Below, piece after piece: positions 53,423 through 62,230 of a stretch of DNA of 64,000 nucleotides. Source of the stretch: Paenochrobactrum pullorum (GTDB lineage: Bacteria > Pseudomonadota > Alphaproteobacteria > Rhizobiales > Rhizobiaceae). The position numbers and the translations under genes are program-made. Under the pieces are notes generated by a model. That model searched no databases. It was given only the letters and a program-made list of their open reading frames with translations, and had not been told where the DNA came from. The stretch covers positions 62,001-126,000 of the forward strand of contig NZ_JBHEEH010000002.1 in assembly GCF_041929845.1 (NCBI RefSeq). The letters run 5' to 3'. Position 1 is the stretch's first letter. Each line of letters begins with the position of its first letter.

Positions 53423-53454
53423 GTTTTAACCTTCTGCTCTTGAAGTGCGTAAAT

Positions 53455-53922
53455 TTATAGAGCCTGTGTTTTTGCAAGCACGGCTTCGGCATGGCCTGCC
53501 ACTTTGACCTTATTCCATATCCGGGCAATTTTACCTTCACGGTCGATCAGGAAAGTGGTGCGTTCAACACCCATATATTTACGACCATACATGCTTTTCT
53601 CTACCCAGACACCATAGGCTTCCAAGGCAGTTCGTTCTTCATCTGCCACTAGAAGAGTGGTGAGGTTATGTTTGATGCGAAATTTTTGGTGCTTTGCCAC
53701 GGTGTCGGGTGAAATACCGACAATGACCGTATCAGCCTTTTCAAACTCTACCTTCAATTCACTAAAGGCAATCGATTCTTTGGTGCAGCCGCTTGTGTCA
53801 TCTTTGGGATAAAAAAACAAAACAACTTTTTGTCCGCGTAGCGAAGATAAGGTCAGATTGCCGTTTAAATCCTCCGGTAGGGTAAAATCCGGTGCAATAT
53901 CACCAATTTGGGGCTGTGCCAT
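53455..53922 (-). CDS. bcp: Thiol peroxidase of the BCP/PrxQ family
   Basis: A 155-residue peroxiredoxin reducing hydroperoxides with thioredoxin or a similar donor. The peroxidatic Cys46 is in FFYPKDDTSGCTKES. There is no other Cys in the protein: the resolving Cys five residues later in E. coli BCP is absent, so this is a one-Cys variant needing an external thiol. ATG 53922 follows GAAAGG; the in-frame upstream ATG adds only five residues. Divergent from the AsmA-like gene. Confidence 0.93.
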   Translation of the reverse strand: MAQPQIGDIAPDFTLPEDLNGNLTLSSLRGQKVVLFFYPKDDTSGCTKESIAFSELKVEFEKADTVIVGISPDTVAKHQKFRIKHNLTTLLVADEERTALEAYGVWVEKSMYGRKYMGVERTTFLIDREGKIARIWNKVKVAGHAEAVLAKTQAL

Positions 53923-53976
53923 ATTAATGCCTTTCAAGTGTCGGATTCGCAGTTCATTCAGAGGCTTTTAAAAATC

Positions 53977-54093
53977 ATGCCATTATTGACCGCAAGAGTG
54001 CAAGGCGTGGCTTGGTTGCTTTTGATTGTTTCCGGCAGCACTCTGTTAATTATACTGATTTATCAGTTACGAATCGTTACCGGTTGTTCATAG
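53977..54093 (+). CDS. Candidate 38-residue single-pass membrane peptide
   Basis: A short frame encoding MPLLTARVQG, then a hydrophobic helix (VAWLLLIVSGSTLLIILIYQ) and a short polar end. AGAGG lies 11 bases before the ATG. It sits between bcp and the AsmA-like gene, in the same direction as the latter. Size and isolation make it uncertain; it could be chance. Confidence 0.3.
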   Translation: MPLLTARVQGVAWLLLIVSGSTLLIILIYQLRIVTGCS

Positions 54094-54163
54094 TGATGTT
54101 GCACGAGATTCGACATACAAGTTTTGGCTTGCAGTAACAAACAAGCATAGTGGCGTCAGGATA

Positions 54164-57100
54164 TTGAGACAGAAGATTAGCAAAGTTCGGTTTTCCAAAA
54201 AAGAGCTGGAAAGAATAGAGCGCAGTCTTTTGGCTGAAGGTGAGGATATTTGCGCTCATCCGACTGTAAAAGACTTCACTCCAAAACGTTCCGGCTCAAA
54301 ATATCTGTTATATTGCTTTCTTTCTCTTCCACTTTTGGCGGCAATAATAATCCTAACGACATTCTTTGTTTTACGCAGTGGTTTTGACAGTGAATTTCTA
54401 CGCGCAGAAGCGCAAAAAAATATCGCTCAATTTTTAAGTGATGATAGTCAAATATCGGTCGGTAAGGCACGTATTTCACTCGACCAGACCAATAATTTAG
54501 CTATTGAAGCCACTGATGTAGCGCTTATTGATGCTCAAAGAGGGCTTGATATCAGGCATATCAATTCGTTTAAACTGGGGCTTTCGCCTTTAGCGTTATT
54601 GCTTGGTAGAATTGAAGTGAAGAGTGCGGAAGTCTCCGGGGTTGAAATCAGTCTAAGTGACAGCGGAAAGAATAATAATTTTCTGCAAAATTTGCCTTAT
54701 GACAGTCAAGGCCGAGTTGATTTCGATGCGGCTTCAACGCTTGTTTTTGATGGCGTTAATGAAGCCTTATCTTTACTTTCACAACGCCAGACACAGGCGA
54801 TCCGGATTTCAGATATGATTATGAAATATCCGGCTGCAAAAGGTGAGGAAACCTTTGCCATTTCAGAAGCTTCAATTGAAGAACACAATGATGCTATTTT
54901 GTTGAAAGGCGCCTTTGATTGGCATGGTAAACCACTCATTTTAGATGGTCAGATTAACCGCCCAAATGGCATGTTTCAGAAATTTTCGCTTAAGCTCGAT
55001 GGTATTCCTGTCCATTTAGGGTCGCCGCCACAGGTAAAGGCATTGGTTGGTACTGAAAATCGTGTCAATCCGGCGCATTTTTCCCTTTCTTCCAATGCAA
55101 GTGTGACATTAAGCGGTCAGACGACAAATGATGAGCAACCGCAGAAACTGAATGCCGCAATTAAATTTTCAGATATTGATCTGGAAGTCGGACGTATCAA
55201 CGATATTTTGGGGCAGGCCGAATTTAATCTGGAATTACTGCATGATACCAAGAAAGTTGAAATATTGTCTTCGAATCTGCAATTGGGCGGGGTAAAGTTA
55301 AAGTTTAATGGTGCTTTTGGCCCTGAAGATAATAATGGTGCGCTGCATGAAACTGCGGACAATGCTAATGCAAAAAACCACAATAATAACGGTTATCGTT
55401 TTGAAATCGTAACAAGTGAGGCTGTGAGTGCGCCTGAGCAATCAAGCGAAGCGCCATTGTCTTTCGCAGGTCGTGTTGCAGGACGCTTTGATATCCAGGA
55501 AAATCGGCTTGAATTTAACAATCTCGACGTCAAAACTTCGGATGGATCACTTTACGGGCAGGGAAGCTTGAGCTTTGGCCAAGGTTCGCCAGGAATTATA
55601 TTCTTGTTACGGGTGCCGGAAATGCCGGTCGCACAGGCCAAACAATTATGGCCGGTTGATGTTGCCGACGGGGCTCGTGAATGGGTGTTAAAAAACCTCT
55701 TTGGTGGCCAGCTCAGTAATGGACGTATTGATGTCGCTATTCCGCCCGGTCATTTCAACGGGCAGGATCAGTTGCCGGAATTAACCGGTGAAGAAGTTCA
55801 GGTTGATTTCGATATTCAAAATACACGCCTTGATGTGATTGGTGATTTGCCGCCATTGCGTGAGGCTGGTGGCCATATTGAAGTGCGTGGTGCACATACG
55901 ACTATCAATCTCGATAAGGGAACGTCTTTCACACCGGAAAACAGACAACTTGATGTCAGTCATGGCACGCTCTTTATCCCTTGGGGACGCCAGCGCCCTG
56001 TCATGGCCGATCTGGATATAAGACTACAAGGCAATGCAGATGCTGTGGCTGAAATTCTGGGCAAGCGCCCGATCAATATTTCAAGGCATCTGCCTTTTAA
56101 ACCGGCTGATATCAAAGGCGATGTTACATCGCAGGTTAAGGTCTCTTTTGCGGTCAATAAAGATGCACCGGCGGGCACTTATACATGGAATGCGGATATT
56201 GATTTTAATGGGGTGGAAATCAACAAGCCGATTGACGGGCAGATCATCACCCGTGCCGATGGCAAAATCAAAGTTGATCCGAAAGCAGCACATATCAGCG
56301 CTAATGCTTTACTGAATAATATGCCTGCCAAAATCTCAATGGTTGAACCTGTTGAAGATAAAACGGTGTTGAAACAACAGCTTGTTGAATTGACAATCGA
56401 TGATAAAGCGCGCGCTGCCCTGTTTCCGGATATTAATACAGTGTTTTCAGGGCCGATGGTGGTCAAGCTCGGTTTGGTTAAGAACAAACAGCGTGCGATT
56501 GGTATCGATCTTAAAAATACCGAAATTAATCTGCCGTGGTTGGGATGGAAAAAGGGTGCAGGCATCGCCGCCAAAGCCGAGCTGATCTACAGTAAACCGG
56601 ACGAAAATGCCGCTGATATGGCGATTAAGGATCTGATTGTCAGTGGTGATGGTTTCCAAATAGCCGGTGATATCAACATTGATAAATCAGGTCTTGCATC
56701 CGCAGATTTTAAAAAGATCCAGCTGACCAGCAGCGATAATTTATCTTTGAAACTACGCCGCATCAAAGATGGTTACGGTGTTGATTTGCGGGGTTCAAGC
56801 TTTGATGCCCGTGCCTTGATTAAGCAATTAAGTCAAGGAGATACAGAATCTTCTTCCAAAAGTGATTCATTGGGAAAAAACCGTATTGTTTTGAATGGCC
56901 AAATTGACAAATTGAATGGTTTTTATAATGAGAAATTGATGAATTTTGCGATTTCTTATGAAAGCATGGCCAAGAAGATTTCCAGCTTTTCGGTTAATGC
57001 TTCGACTGAATCTGGCAAAGAATTCGTTGCCACCAGCAATACGCAAAATGATGCCCGTTCTGTTTCGCTTAAATCATCCGATGCTGGTGCTATGCTGCGT

Positions 57101-57649
57101 TTCTTTGATTTTTACGACAAAGTTCATGGTGGCACGATTAGCGTGGGTCTTGCCGCACAAGGCAAAAATCCGCTTCATGGGCAAATTGATGCCCGCAACT
57201 TTGCCATCCTCGGCGAGGGACGCTTGTCATCCATTGTTTCGAGTTCCCCGACACCGGGCGGTGCCAGTCTCAATCAAGCAGTTAAGCACGATATTGACGT
57301 GTCACGTGTTGATATTGAGCGCGGCTATGCTCTGATTGAAAAGGGCGAAGGTTATGCAAACTTGTCAAAAGGCGTTATACGCGGGCCGGTTGTTGGTACA
57401 ACCTTTCAAGGCACACTCTATGATCCTGCCGGCAATATGAACATGACCGGTACTTTCATGCCTGCCTATGGTCTTAACCGGATGTTTGCCGATATTCCGC
57501 TTTTTGGGGCATTATTGGGCAATGGCCGGGACCGCGGCTTGATTGGTATTACTTATAAATTATCCGGCTCAGCCAAGTCTCCCAAAGTGACCGTTAATCC
57601 GATTTCCGCAATTGCACCGGGTATTTTCCGCACCATTTTCGAATTTTAA
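54164..57649 (+). CDS. Large AsmA/YhdP-like envelope protein (DUF3971)
   Basis: A 1161-residue protein with a cytoplasmic N-terminus, one transmembrane helix (about residues 46-70, LLYCFLSLPLLAAIIILTTF) and a long periplasmic beta-rich region. The middle fits DUF3971 and the C-terminus the AsmA-like domain, ending with MTGTFMPAYGLNRMFADIPL and GLIGITYKLSGSAKSPKVTV. Relatives (YhdP, TamB, AsmA) form hydrophobic grooves thought to carry phospholipids to the outer membrane; this role is inferred. The start is TTG 54164 after GTCAGG; a later start is possible but would need to stay ahead of the helix. Somewhat AT-richer than the ribosomal genes. Confidence 0.85.
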   Translation: MRQKISKVRFSKKELERIERSLLAEGEDICAHPTVKDFTPKRSGSKYLLYCFLSLPLLAAIIILTTFFVLRSGFDSEFLRAEAQKNIAQFLSDDSQISVGKARISLDQTNNLAIEATDVALIDAQRGLDIRHINSFKLGLSPLALLLGRIEVKSAEVSGVEISLSDSGKNNNFLQNLPYDSQGRVDFDAASTLVFDGVNEALSLLSQRQTQAIRISDMIMKYPAAKGEETFAISEASIEEHNDAILLKGAFDWHGKPLILDGQINRPNGMFQKFSLKLDGIPVHLGSPPQVKALVGTENRVNPAHFSLSSNASVTLSGQTTNDEQPQKLNAAIKFSDIDLEVGRINDILGQAEFNLELLHDTKKVEILSSNLQLGGVKLKFNGAFGPEDNNGALHETADNANAKNHNNNGYRFEIVTSEAVSAPEQSSEAPLSFAGRVAGRFDIQENRLEFNNLDVKTSDGSLYGQGSLSFGQGSPGIIFLLRVPEMPVAQAKQLWPVDVADGAREWVLKNLFGGQLSNGRIDVAIPPGHFNGQDQLPELTGEEVQVDFDIQNTRLDVIGDLPPLREAGGHIEVRGAHTTINLDKGTSFTPENRQLDVSHGTLFIPWGRQRPVMADLDIRLQGNADAVAEILGKRPINISRHLPFKPADIKGDVTSQVKVSFAVNKDAPAGTYTWNADIDFNGVEINKPIDGQIITRADGKIKVDPKAAHISANALLNNMPAKISMVEPVEDKTVLKQQLVELTIDDKARAALFPDINTVFSGPMVVKLGLVKNKQRAIGIDLKNTEINLPWLGWKKGAGIAAKAELIYSKPDENAADMAIKDLIVSGDGFQIAGDINIDKSGLASADFKKIQLTSSDNLSLKLRRIKDGYGVDLRGSSFDARALIKQLSQGDTESSSKSDSLGKNRIVLNGQIDKLNGFYNEKLMNFAISYESMAKKISSFSVNASTESGKEFVATSNTQNDARSVSLKSSDAGAMLRFFDFYDKVHGGTISVGLAAQGKNPLHGQIDARNFAILGEGRLSSIVSSSPTPGGASLNQAVKHDIDVSRVDIERGYALIEKGEGYANLSKGVIRGPVVGTTFQGTLYDPAGNMNMTGTFMPAYGLNRMFADIPLFGALLGNGRDRGLIGITYKLSGSAKSPKVTVNPISAIAPGIFRTIFEF

Positions 57650-57746
57650 GCTGCTTCATTTGTTAAAATAAACTTATAGCTTTCAGCAGACATATTAGCA
57701 TATATAAGTTCAACTTGAGCATGCTGGCGCAGAAGGGGAGCGGCTG

Positions 57747-58550
57747 ATGCAATCTATATTTACCTGGGCGCCATTCACTATTTTATTGGTCTTTTTTATT
57801 TGCGGCCTTATTTCAGTCAGCATTGGTTTGCTGGCTCTGAAATGTTTTAATTATCAATTACGAAAATATCCAACCTCCATGCCTGTGGCCGCTTTTCTCG
57901 GCACTGTTGCAACTGCATGGGCATTGGCTCTTGGCTTTGCAGCGGCTGATGTGTGGTCGATCAATGCAGAAGCATCGCGCTCGGCTTCTGCAGAACGCTC
58001 TTCCCTTTCAAGATTGGAGGGTATGACGGCGGAAGATGCACTTAACTCGGCTGAACTGAACAAAGCCGTTAAAACCTATCGTGTGGCCGTTTCAGAAATA
58101 GAGTGGACGGATCATTTGAATGTTAAGCCGGTTGTCGAGGTGGAGCACGCATTGCAGGAAATGCGTGTGGGATTGCTTAATCTGGCAGAAAGCAATGTAC
58201 CGGATCCGATTGTGTCGCAATTGGTGCAGGATTTTGATGAATTACAAGATGCCCGCAATGACCGCCTTGCGATGGGCAACAATTCCATCAATAATTATAA
58301 ATGGTATCTGGTGCTATGTCTGACGCTGATTACCACCATCGTTTTGGCCGCCACCCATGCCGATCGGCCGCGTGCAGCCGTTCAAGCCATGCTGATCTAT
58401 ACATTTACAGCGGTAGTTTGCATGTGGATTTTAGCGCTGCATGTACACCCTTATGCGGGTGCAGGAAGACTTGATGCCAGTGTACTAAAACAACGTGTCT
58501 CGCAAGATTTGCAATATGAAATAATGCTGAAGAACAAGCATCTCTCTTGA
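57747..58550 (+). CDS. DUF4239 membrane protein
   Basis: A 267-residue integral membrane protein fitting the DUF4239 (bestrophin-like) pattern. Two N-terminal transmembrane helices (about 10-32 and 45-68) are followed by a cytosolic helical region (about 70-185) and two C-terminal helices (about 190-208 and 215-237). AADVWSINAEASRSASAERS after helix 2 is characteristic. Function unknown; an anion-channel relationship is only family-level inference. AGGGGAGCGG precedes the ATG. Confidence 0.78.
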   Translation: MQSIFTWAPFTILLVFFICGLISVSIGLLALKCFNYQLRKYPTSMPVAAFLGTVATAWALALGFAAADVWSINAEASRSASAERSSLSRLEGMTAEDALNSAELNKAVKTYRVAVSEIEWTDHLNVKPVVEVEHALQEMRVGLLNLAESNVPDPIVSQLVQDFDELQDARNDRLAMGNNSINNYKWYLVLCLTLITTIVLAATHADRPRAAVQAMLIYTFTAVVCMWILALHVHPYAGAGRLDASVLKQRVSQDLQYEIMLKNKHLS

Positions 58551-58569
58551 CGCCTTCGACAGAAGGCTT

Positions 58570-58705
58570 ACATATAAGGGGTCCTTGGCATGCTTCGCAT
58601 GTAGTATATCAAAAGGATATAGTCTGGTGCCGGGCCCCTCTGGCGAGAGTTTAGCGGCGCTCTCGTGATGTCGGTACCGCCAGCAAAATCAGCCGGCGGA
58701 TAAAG
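58570..58705 (+). promoter_or_regulatory. Highly structured leader before DUF475 gene
   Basis: The 257-base gap before the DUF475 gene can fold into several strong stems. GGGGTCC-TT-GGCA (58578-58590) pairs with TGCC-GGGCCCC (58628-58638), enclosing TATATC-AAAAG-GATATA (58605-58621) and CATGC-TTC-GCATG (58589-58601, which competes with the outer stem). CGAGAG/CTCTCG (58644-58665) and CCGCC/GGCGG (58677-58699) follow. TerC-type genes are often under Mn-sensing riboswitches, but I do not see the known yybP-ykoY core. Could be an unclassified cis-acting RNA or a small RNA. Confidence 0.45.
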
Positions 58706-58807
58706 CAAAATGCTACATTTTTCCGTGTCTTGTACGCGTGTCAGTAATGATGCGTGTTTTTTTCCCTATTTTTTTGAGTTATCTTTGAACATGCAGGAGC
58801 AGAGCAA

Positions 58808-59875
58808 ATGACGCCAACTGCTTCTTCATCAACAACCTCCACAACGACGTGGGGCTATTTCAAATGGGCGATTATCGTCACTGTCGTTGGTTTGGCACTG
58901 GGTGCTTGGCTTGGCTGGCAGTCGACGGGCACGCTTGGCGGCATGGCCTCTGTGTTCTTCATCTGTGCGGTGCTCGCAGTCTTGGAAATCTCATTGTCTT
59001 TTGACAATGCTATCGTCAATGCCAACAAGTTGAAGGATATGACCCCGGTCTGGCAACATCGCTTTTTGACCTGGGGTATCATCATTGCAGTTTTCGGGAT
59101 GCGCGTTATCTTCCCGCTATTGATTGTGGTGATTGCAGCGAAAATTAATCCGGTTGAAGCCGTGATTTTGGCAGCAGCAAAGCCTGAAGAATATGCCCGT
59201 ATTATGCAGGAAGCACATTTGCCGATTGCAGCATTTGGCGGTGCATTTTTGATGATGGTGGCGCTGAAGTTCTTCTTTGATGAAGAAAAAGATATCCATT
59301 GGATACCATTTTTGGAGCGTCCTTTCCGTTATCTTGCCAGTATCAAGGGCATTGAAGTTGCGATTGTTTTGATCGTGATGCTGATTTTTTCCAGCATGCT
59401 TGATGATGATAAAGCGGTGAGCTTCTTCTTCTCGGCCATCTATGGGCTTGTTTCATTTTTGGTGGTGGAAGTATTGGGTGGCTTGCTTGATGCCTCGCAA
59501 AAAACCATGAGTGCAGCTGCTAAAGGTGGTTTGGGAGCATTCCTTTATTTGGAAGTGCTGGATGCCAGCTTCTCATTTGACGGGGTGATCGGTGCATTTG
59601 CGCTGTCGCAAAACCTGTTCGTGATTGCGATCGGTTTGGGTATCGGTGCGATGTATGTGCGTTCCATGACCATTATGCTGGTCGAGAAGGGCACATTAGC
59701 CGAATATCGCTATCTGGAGCATGGCGCATTCTATGCGATCCTGATCCTGTCGGTCATTATGTTTGCGCAGACGCTGGTGCACATTCCGGAAGTGATCACC
59801 GGTCTTGGCGGTGCAGTGCTGATCGGCATCGCGTTCTGGGCATCGGTTCGTTTTAACAAAAACAACCCAGAATAA
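58808..59875 (+). CDS. DUF475 (TerC-like) integral membrane protein
   Basis: A 355-residue membrane protein with about eight to nine transmembrane helices. Paired acidic motifs EISLSFDNAIVNANK and LEVLDASFSFDGVIGAF are the TerC/DUF475 hallmark; related proteins export or handle Mn and other metals. AGGAGCAG precedes the ATG at 58808. It is preceded by a structured leader and followed by a bidirectional terminator. Substrate not proven from sequence. Confidence 0.88.
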   Translation: MTPTASSSTTSTTTWGYFKWAIIVTVVGLALGAWLGWQSTGTLGGMASVFFICAVLAVLEISLSFDNAIVNANKLKDMTPVWQHRFLTWGIIIAVFGMRVIFPLLIVVIAAKINPVEAVILAAAKPEEYARIMQEAHLPIAAFGGAFLMMVALKFFFDEEKDIHWIPFLERPFRYLASIKGIEVAIVLIVMLIFSSMLDDDKAVSFFFSAIYGLVSFLVVEVLGGLLDASQKTMSAAAKGGLGAFLYLEVLDASFSFDGVIGAFALSQNLFVIAIGLGIGAMYVRSMTIMLVEKGTLAEYRYLEHGAFYAILILSVIMFAQTLVHIPEVITGLGGAVLIGIAFWASVRFNKNNPE

Positions 59876-59894
59876 GATTTCGAAATTCAAGACA

Positions 59895-59935
59895 TAAAAA
59901 AAGGGCGGAAGAGTTCAACTCTTCCGCCCTTTTTC
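59895..59935. terminator. Bidirectional terminator between DUF475 gene and D-aminopeptidase gene
   Basis: AAGGGCGGAAGAG pairs perfectly with CTCTTCCGCCCTT over TTCAA, flanked by an A-run and a T-run. Confidence 0.92.
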
Positions 59936-59953
59936 ATTACCGTAAACTTGAGT

Positions 59954-61477
59954 TTACTTACGTGTGTATTCCATCATACGGCTGCGGCTCAACACCAGTT
60001 CAACACGATTCTCATCCAAGTGATGCAGGCAGACACGTTTTGTCCAAGGGCCGTCATGCAGGGTAAACAGCCAACGGCCATTGCCCAGATCTTCCAGTGG
60101 CATGGTGTTGCGGATCGGGCCAATGCCCATCACCACATGACCATCGACAATATCAAACTGTGTGCCGTAAAGATCGGCAGTCCAGTGACCATCCAGCTCT
60201 GCACCGGCCTTCTTAGGTGTAACAGGCAAGAGTGTCCGTGCAGCGTAACCGATTTCACCAACCAGTTTATCGCCTTCTACCTTCAGCGAGACAGGGGAGG
60301 ACGGCGAAGTGGATGAATAAATACCATTGCCGACATCGTAGAGCGTATCTTCGCTGTCGAGATAGTTGATGGAAGCTGCACCGACCTGAACCCAGTAAGG
60401 GCCCTTTTCGGTCACATACAGACCTTGCGGTAACGTGCTTGAAGCTTGCGGAAGTGCCAAACCATGAAGCACTGCCATGACATCGCGGGCAAGCTTGTAG
60501 GTGTTGACGTCTTCGCGGTTGGCGACAACGGCAATACCGGTTTGTGTTTCCGGATCCAGTAGCAGATAGGTTTTGTAACCAGGATGGGAACCGCCGTGAC
60601 CGACAAAGCTCTTGCCGTCAATGACATTCCAGCGCACACCCAAACCATAACCGGTGACACGACCATCTTTCATGTGACGGTCGGCGCCTAATTGAGCCAA
60701 AACGCCATCAAAGGGGTGGCTGTTGCAAACCAATGCTTGACCCCAAAGGGCCAATGCCTTGGCACTGCCTGCTAAGCTTCCGGAAGCAGAAATATGCAAA
60801 CCGGCAGCGCTTAGCTGCCATTTGGAACCATTGTGCCAGTAGCCCGGTGCCAGACCAAGCACTGTGTCATTCCAGACATCAGGGGCGGTCAGGAAAGTGC
60901 CCAGTGCTGCCGCCACTTTTTGCTCAACGAAATCGTTGAAGCGGAAGCCATGACGCTCCAGAATGGTTTCAACCAGACGGTAGCCTGTATTGGAATAGGA
61001 AATTTCTGTGCCAGCTTCAAAGTTCAATCTTGTGAAGGTGGCAAGAAATTCCATCAAACGTTTGGCTTCTGTTTCCGTGTAAACGGAGAGGCCAAGCAGT
61101 GTCAGGCATTCGCGGGTGTCCGGCAGGCCGGCGGTCATATCGAGCGCCTGACCAACTGTCACATCGCTTAACGGTGCCTGCAATTCCGGCAAGTGCTGCC
61201 CCAAGCGATCATCTAGGCTGATGATGTCGCTGTGCTGCAAAACCATGGCACAGAAAACATGCTTGGTAACAGAAGCATAACGAACAACTGTATCCGCACT
61301 GAAAGGCGTTCGGGTGCTCAAGCTTTCCAAACCGCCTGCATGGGCAAACTGAACGCCGTTTGCATCAAAGCAGACAATTGCTCCACCCGGTACTTGGCCC
61401 TGTTCTTCTAAAGACCAGGCATTGGCAAAGTTTTTTGCAAGTTCGGAGGCTTTGCCCCAGTTTAGTTCCAAAGACAT
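59954..61477 (-). CDS. dap: D-aminopeptidase (serine peptidase family S12)
   Basis: Releases N-terminal D-amino acids, such as D-Ala, from peptides and amides; characterised from Ochrobactrum anthropi. The 507-residue protein has the penicillin-binding-protein fold: nucleophile motif SVTK (Ser69, Lys72), Tyr161 in SYSNTGYRL, and a third motif with HGGSHPGYKTYLL. The C-terminal third (about 340-507) fits the two antiparallel beta-barrel domains of DAP. No signal peptide, so cytoplasmic. GGAG precedes the ATG. Last gene after a peptide ABC transporter, suggesting that imported D-residue peptides are its substrate. Confidence 0.88.
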   Translation of the reverse strand: MSLELNWGKASELAKNFANAWSLEEQGQVPGGAIVCFDANGVQFAHAGGLESLSTRTPFSADTVVRYASVTKHVFCAMVLQHSDIISLDDRLGQHLPELQAPLSDVTVGQALDMTAGLPDTRECLTLLGLSVYTETEAKRLMEFLATFTRLNFEAGTEISYSNTGYRLVETILERHGFRFNDFVEQKVAAALGTFLTAPDVWNDTVLGLAPGYWHNGSKWQLSAAGLHISASGSLAGSAKALALWGQALVCNSHPFDGVLAQLGADRHMKDGRVTGYGLGVRWNVIDGKSFVGHGGSHPGYKTYLLLDPETQTGIAVVANREDVNTYKLARDVMAVLHGLALPQASSTLPQGLYVTEKGPYWVQVGAASINYLDSEDTLYDVGNGIYSSTSPSSPVSLKVEGDKLVGEIGYAARTLLPVTPKKAGAELDGHWTADLYGTQFDIVDGHVVMGIGPIRNTMPLEDLGNGRWLFTLHDGPWTKRVCLHHLDENRVELVLSRSRMMEYTRK

Positions 61478-61489
61478 TGATAGCTCCGA

Positions 61490-62230
61490 TCAGGCCGGTT
61501 CTTCCAGACTTACACTCAGCTGACGCAGTTCAGTGGTATGCGGATGCTTGGTATTGCCTTCACGCAGATCTTCCGCGCTGAGCTGTTCAACCATCTCACC
61601 TAATTGCATAACGCCCAGACGCGGGCACAGGTGGGTGATCACAGCCAGATTATGGCTCACAAGCACATAGGTAAGGTTCTTGGCAGCGCGCAGATCCGAT
61701 AACAGGTTGAGAATTTCAGCCTGTACAGAAACGTCGAGTGCTGAGGTTGGTTCATCAAGCAACAGCACTTCAGGTTCAGCAATAAGCGCACGGGCAATCG
61801 CTACACGCTGACGCTGACCACCAGACAACTGGTGCGGAAAGCGGAAGCGCGCTGCCTGCGGCAGTGCAACATCATCAAGAGCCTGCGCAATGCGTTTCTC
61901 GATATTGTCGATGCCGTGGACCAGCAACAGTTCGCTCAAAATACGGTCAATGGTCTGACGCGGATGTAAGGAGCCGAACGGATCCTGAAACACCATCTGC
62001 ACATGACGGAAAAATTCCGGCGGGCGCTTTAATGGTGCATCTTTGCCGTTGAACGAAATGCGGCCTGACCACTTTTCGTTCAAACCGGCCATAGCGCGCA
62101 AAATCGTTGATTTTCCGGAACCACTTTCGCCGACAATACCAAAACTGTCGCCTTTAGCGACATCAAAGGATACACCTTTGACGATTTCACGTTCGCCAAA
62201 ACTGATCCGTAACTGATCAACAGAAATCAT
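61490..62230 (-). CDS. Peptide ABC transporter ATP-binding protein (OppF/DppF type)
   Basis: A 246-residue ATPase with Walker A GESGSGKST, signature LSGGQRQRVAIARAL and Walker B LLLDEPTSALD, plus the H-loop VLVSHNLAVITH. It powers an Opp/Dpp-class peptide importer with the preceding ATPase and permease. ATG 62230 overlaps the stop of the upstream ATPase gene (TAATG). Shorter than full DppF because the C-terminal oligopeptide-binding extension is short. D-aminopeptidase follows after 12 bases. Confidence 0.92.
   Translation of the reverse strand: MISVDQLRISFGEREIVKGVSFDVAKGDSFGIVGESGSGKSTILRAMAGLNEKWSGRISFNGKDAPLKRPPEFFRHVQMVFQDPFGSLHPRQTIDRILSELLLVHGIDNIEKRIAQALDDVALPQAARFRFPHQLSGGQRQRVAIARALIAEPEVLLLDEPTSALDVSVQAEILNLLSDLRAAKNLTYVLVSHNLAVITHLCPRLGVMQLGEMVEQLSAEDLREGNTKHPHTTELRQLSVSLEEPA

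Noticed and set aside
58551..58807. yybP-ykoY manganese riboswitch before the DUF475 gene
   Set aside because: The expected conserved core (a GGGGAGUAG-like element with its paired loops) is not visible; kept only as an unclassified structured leader.
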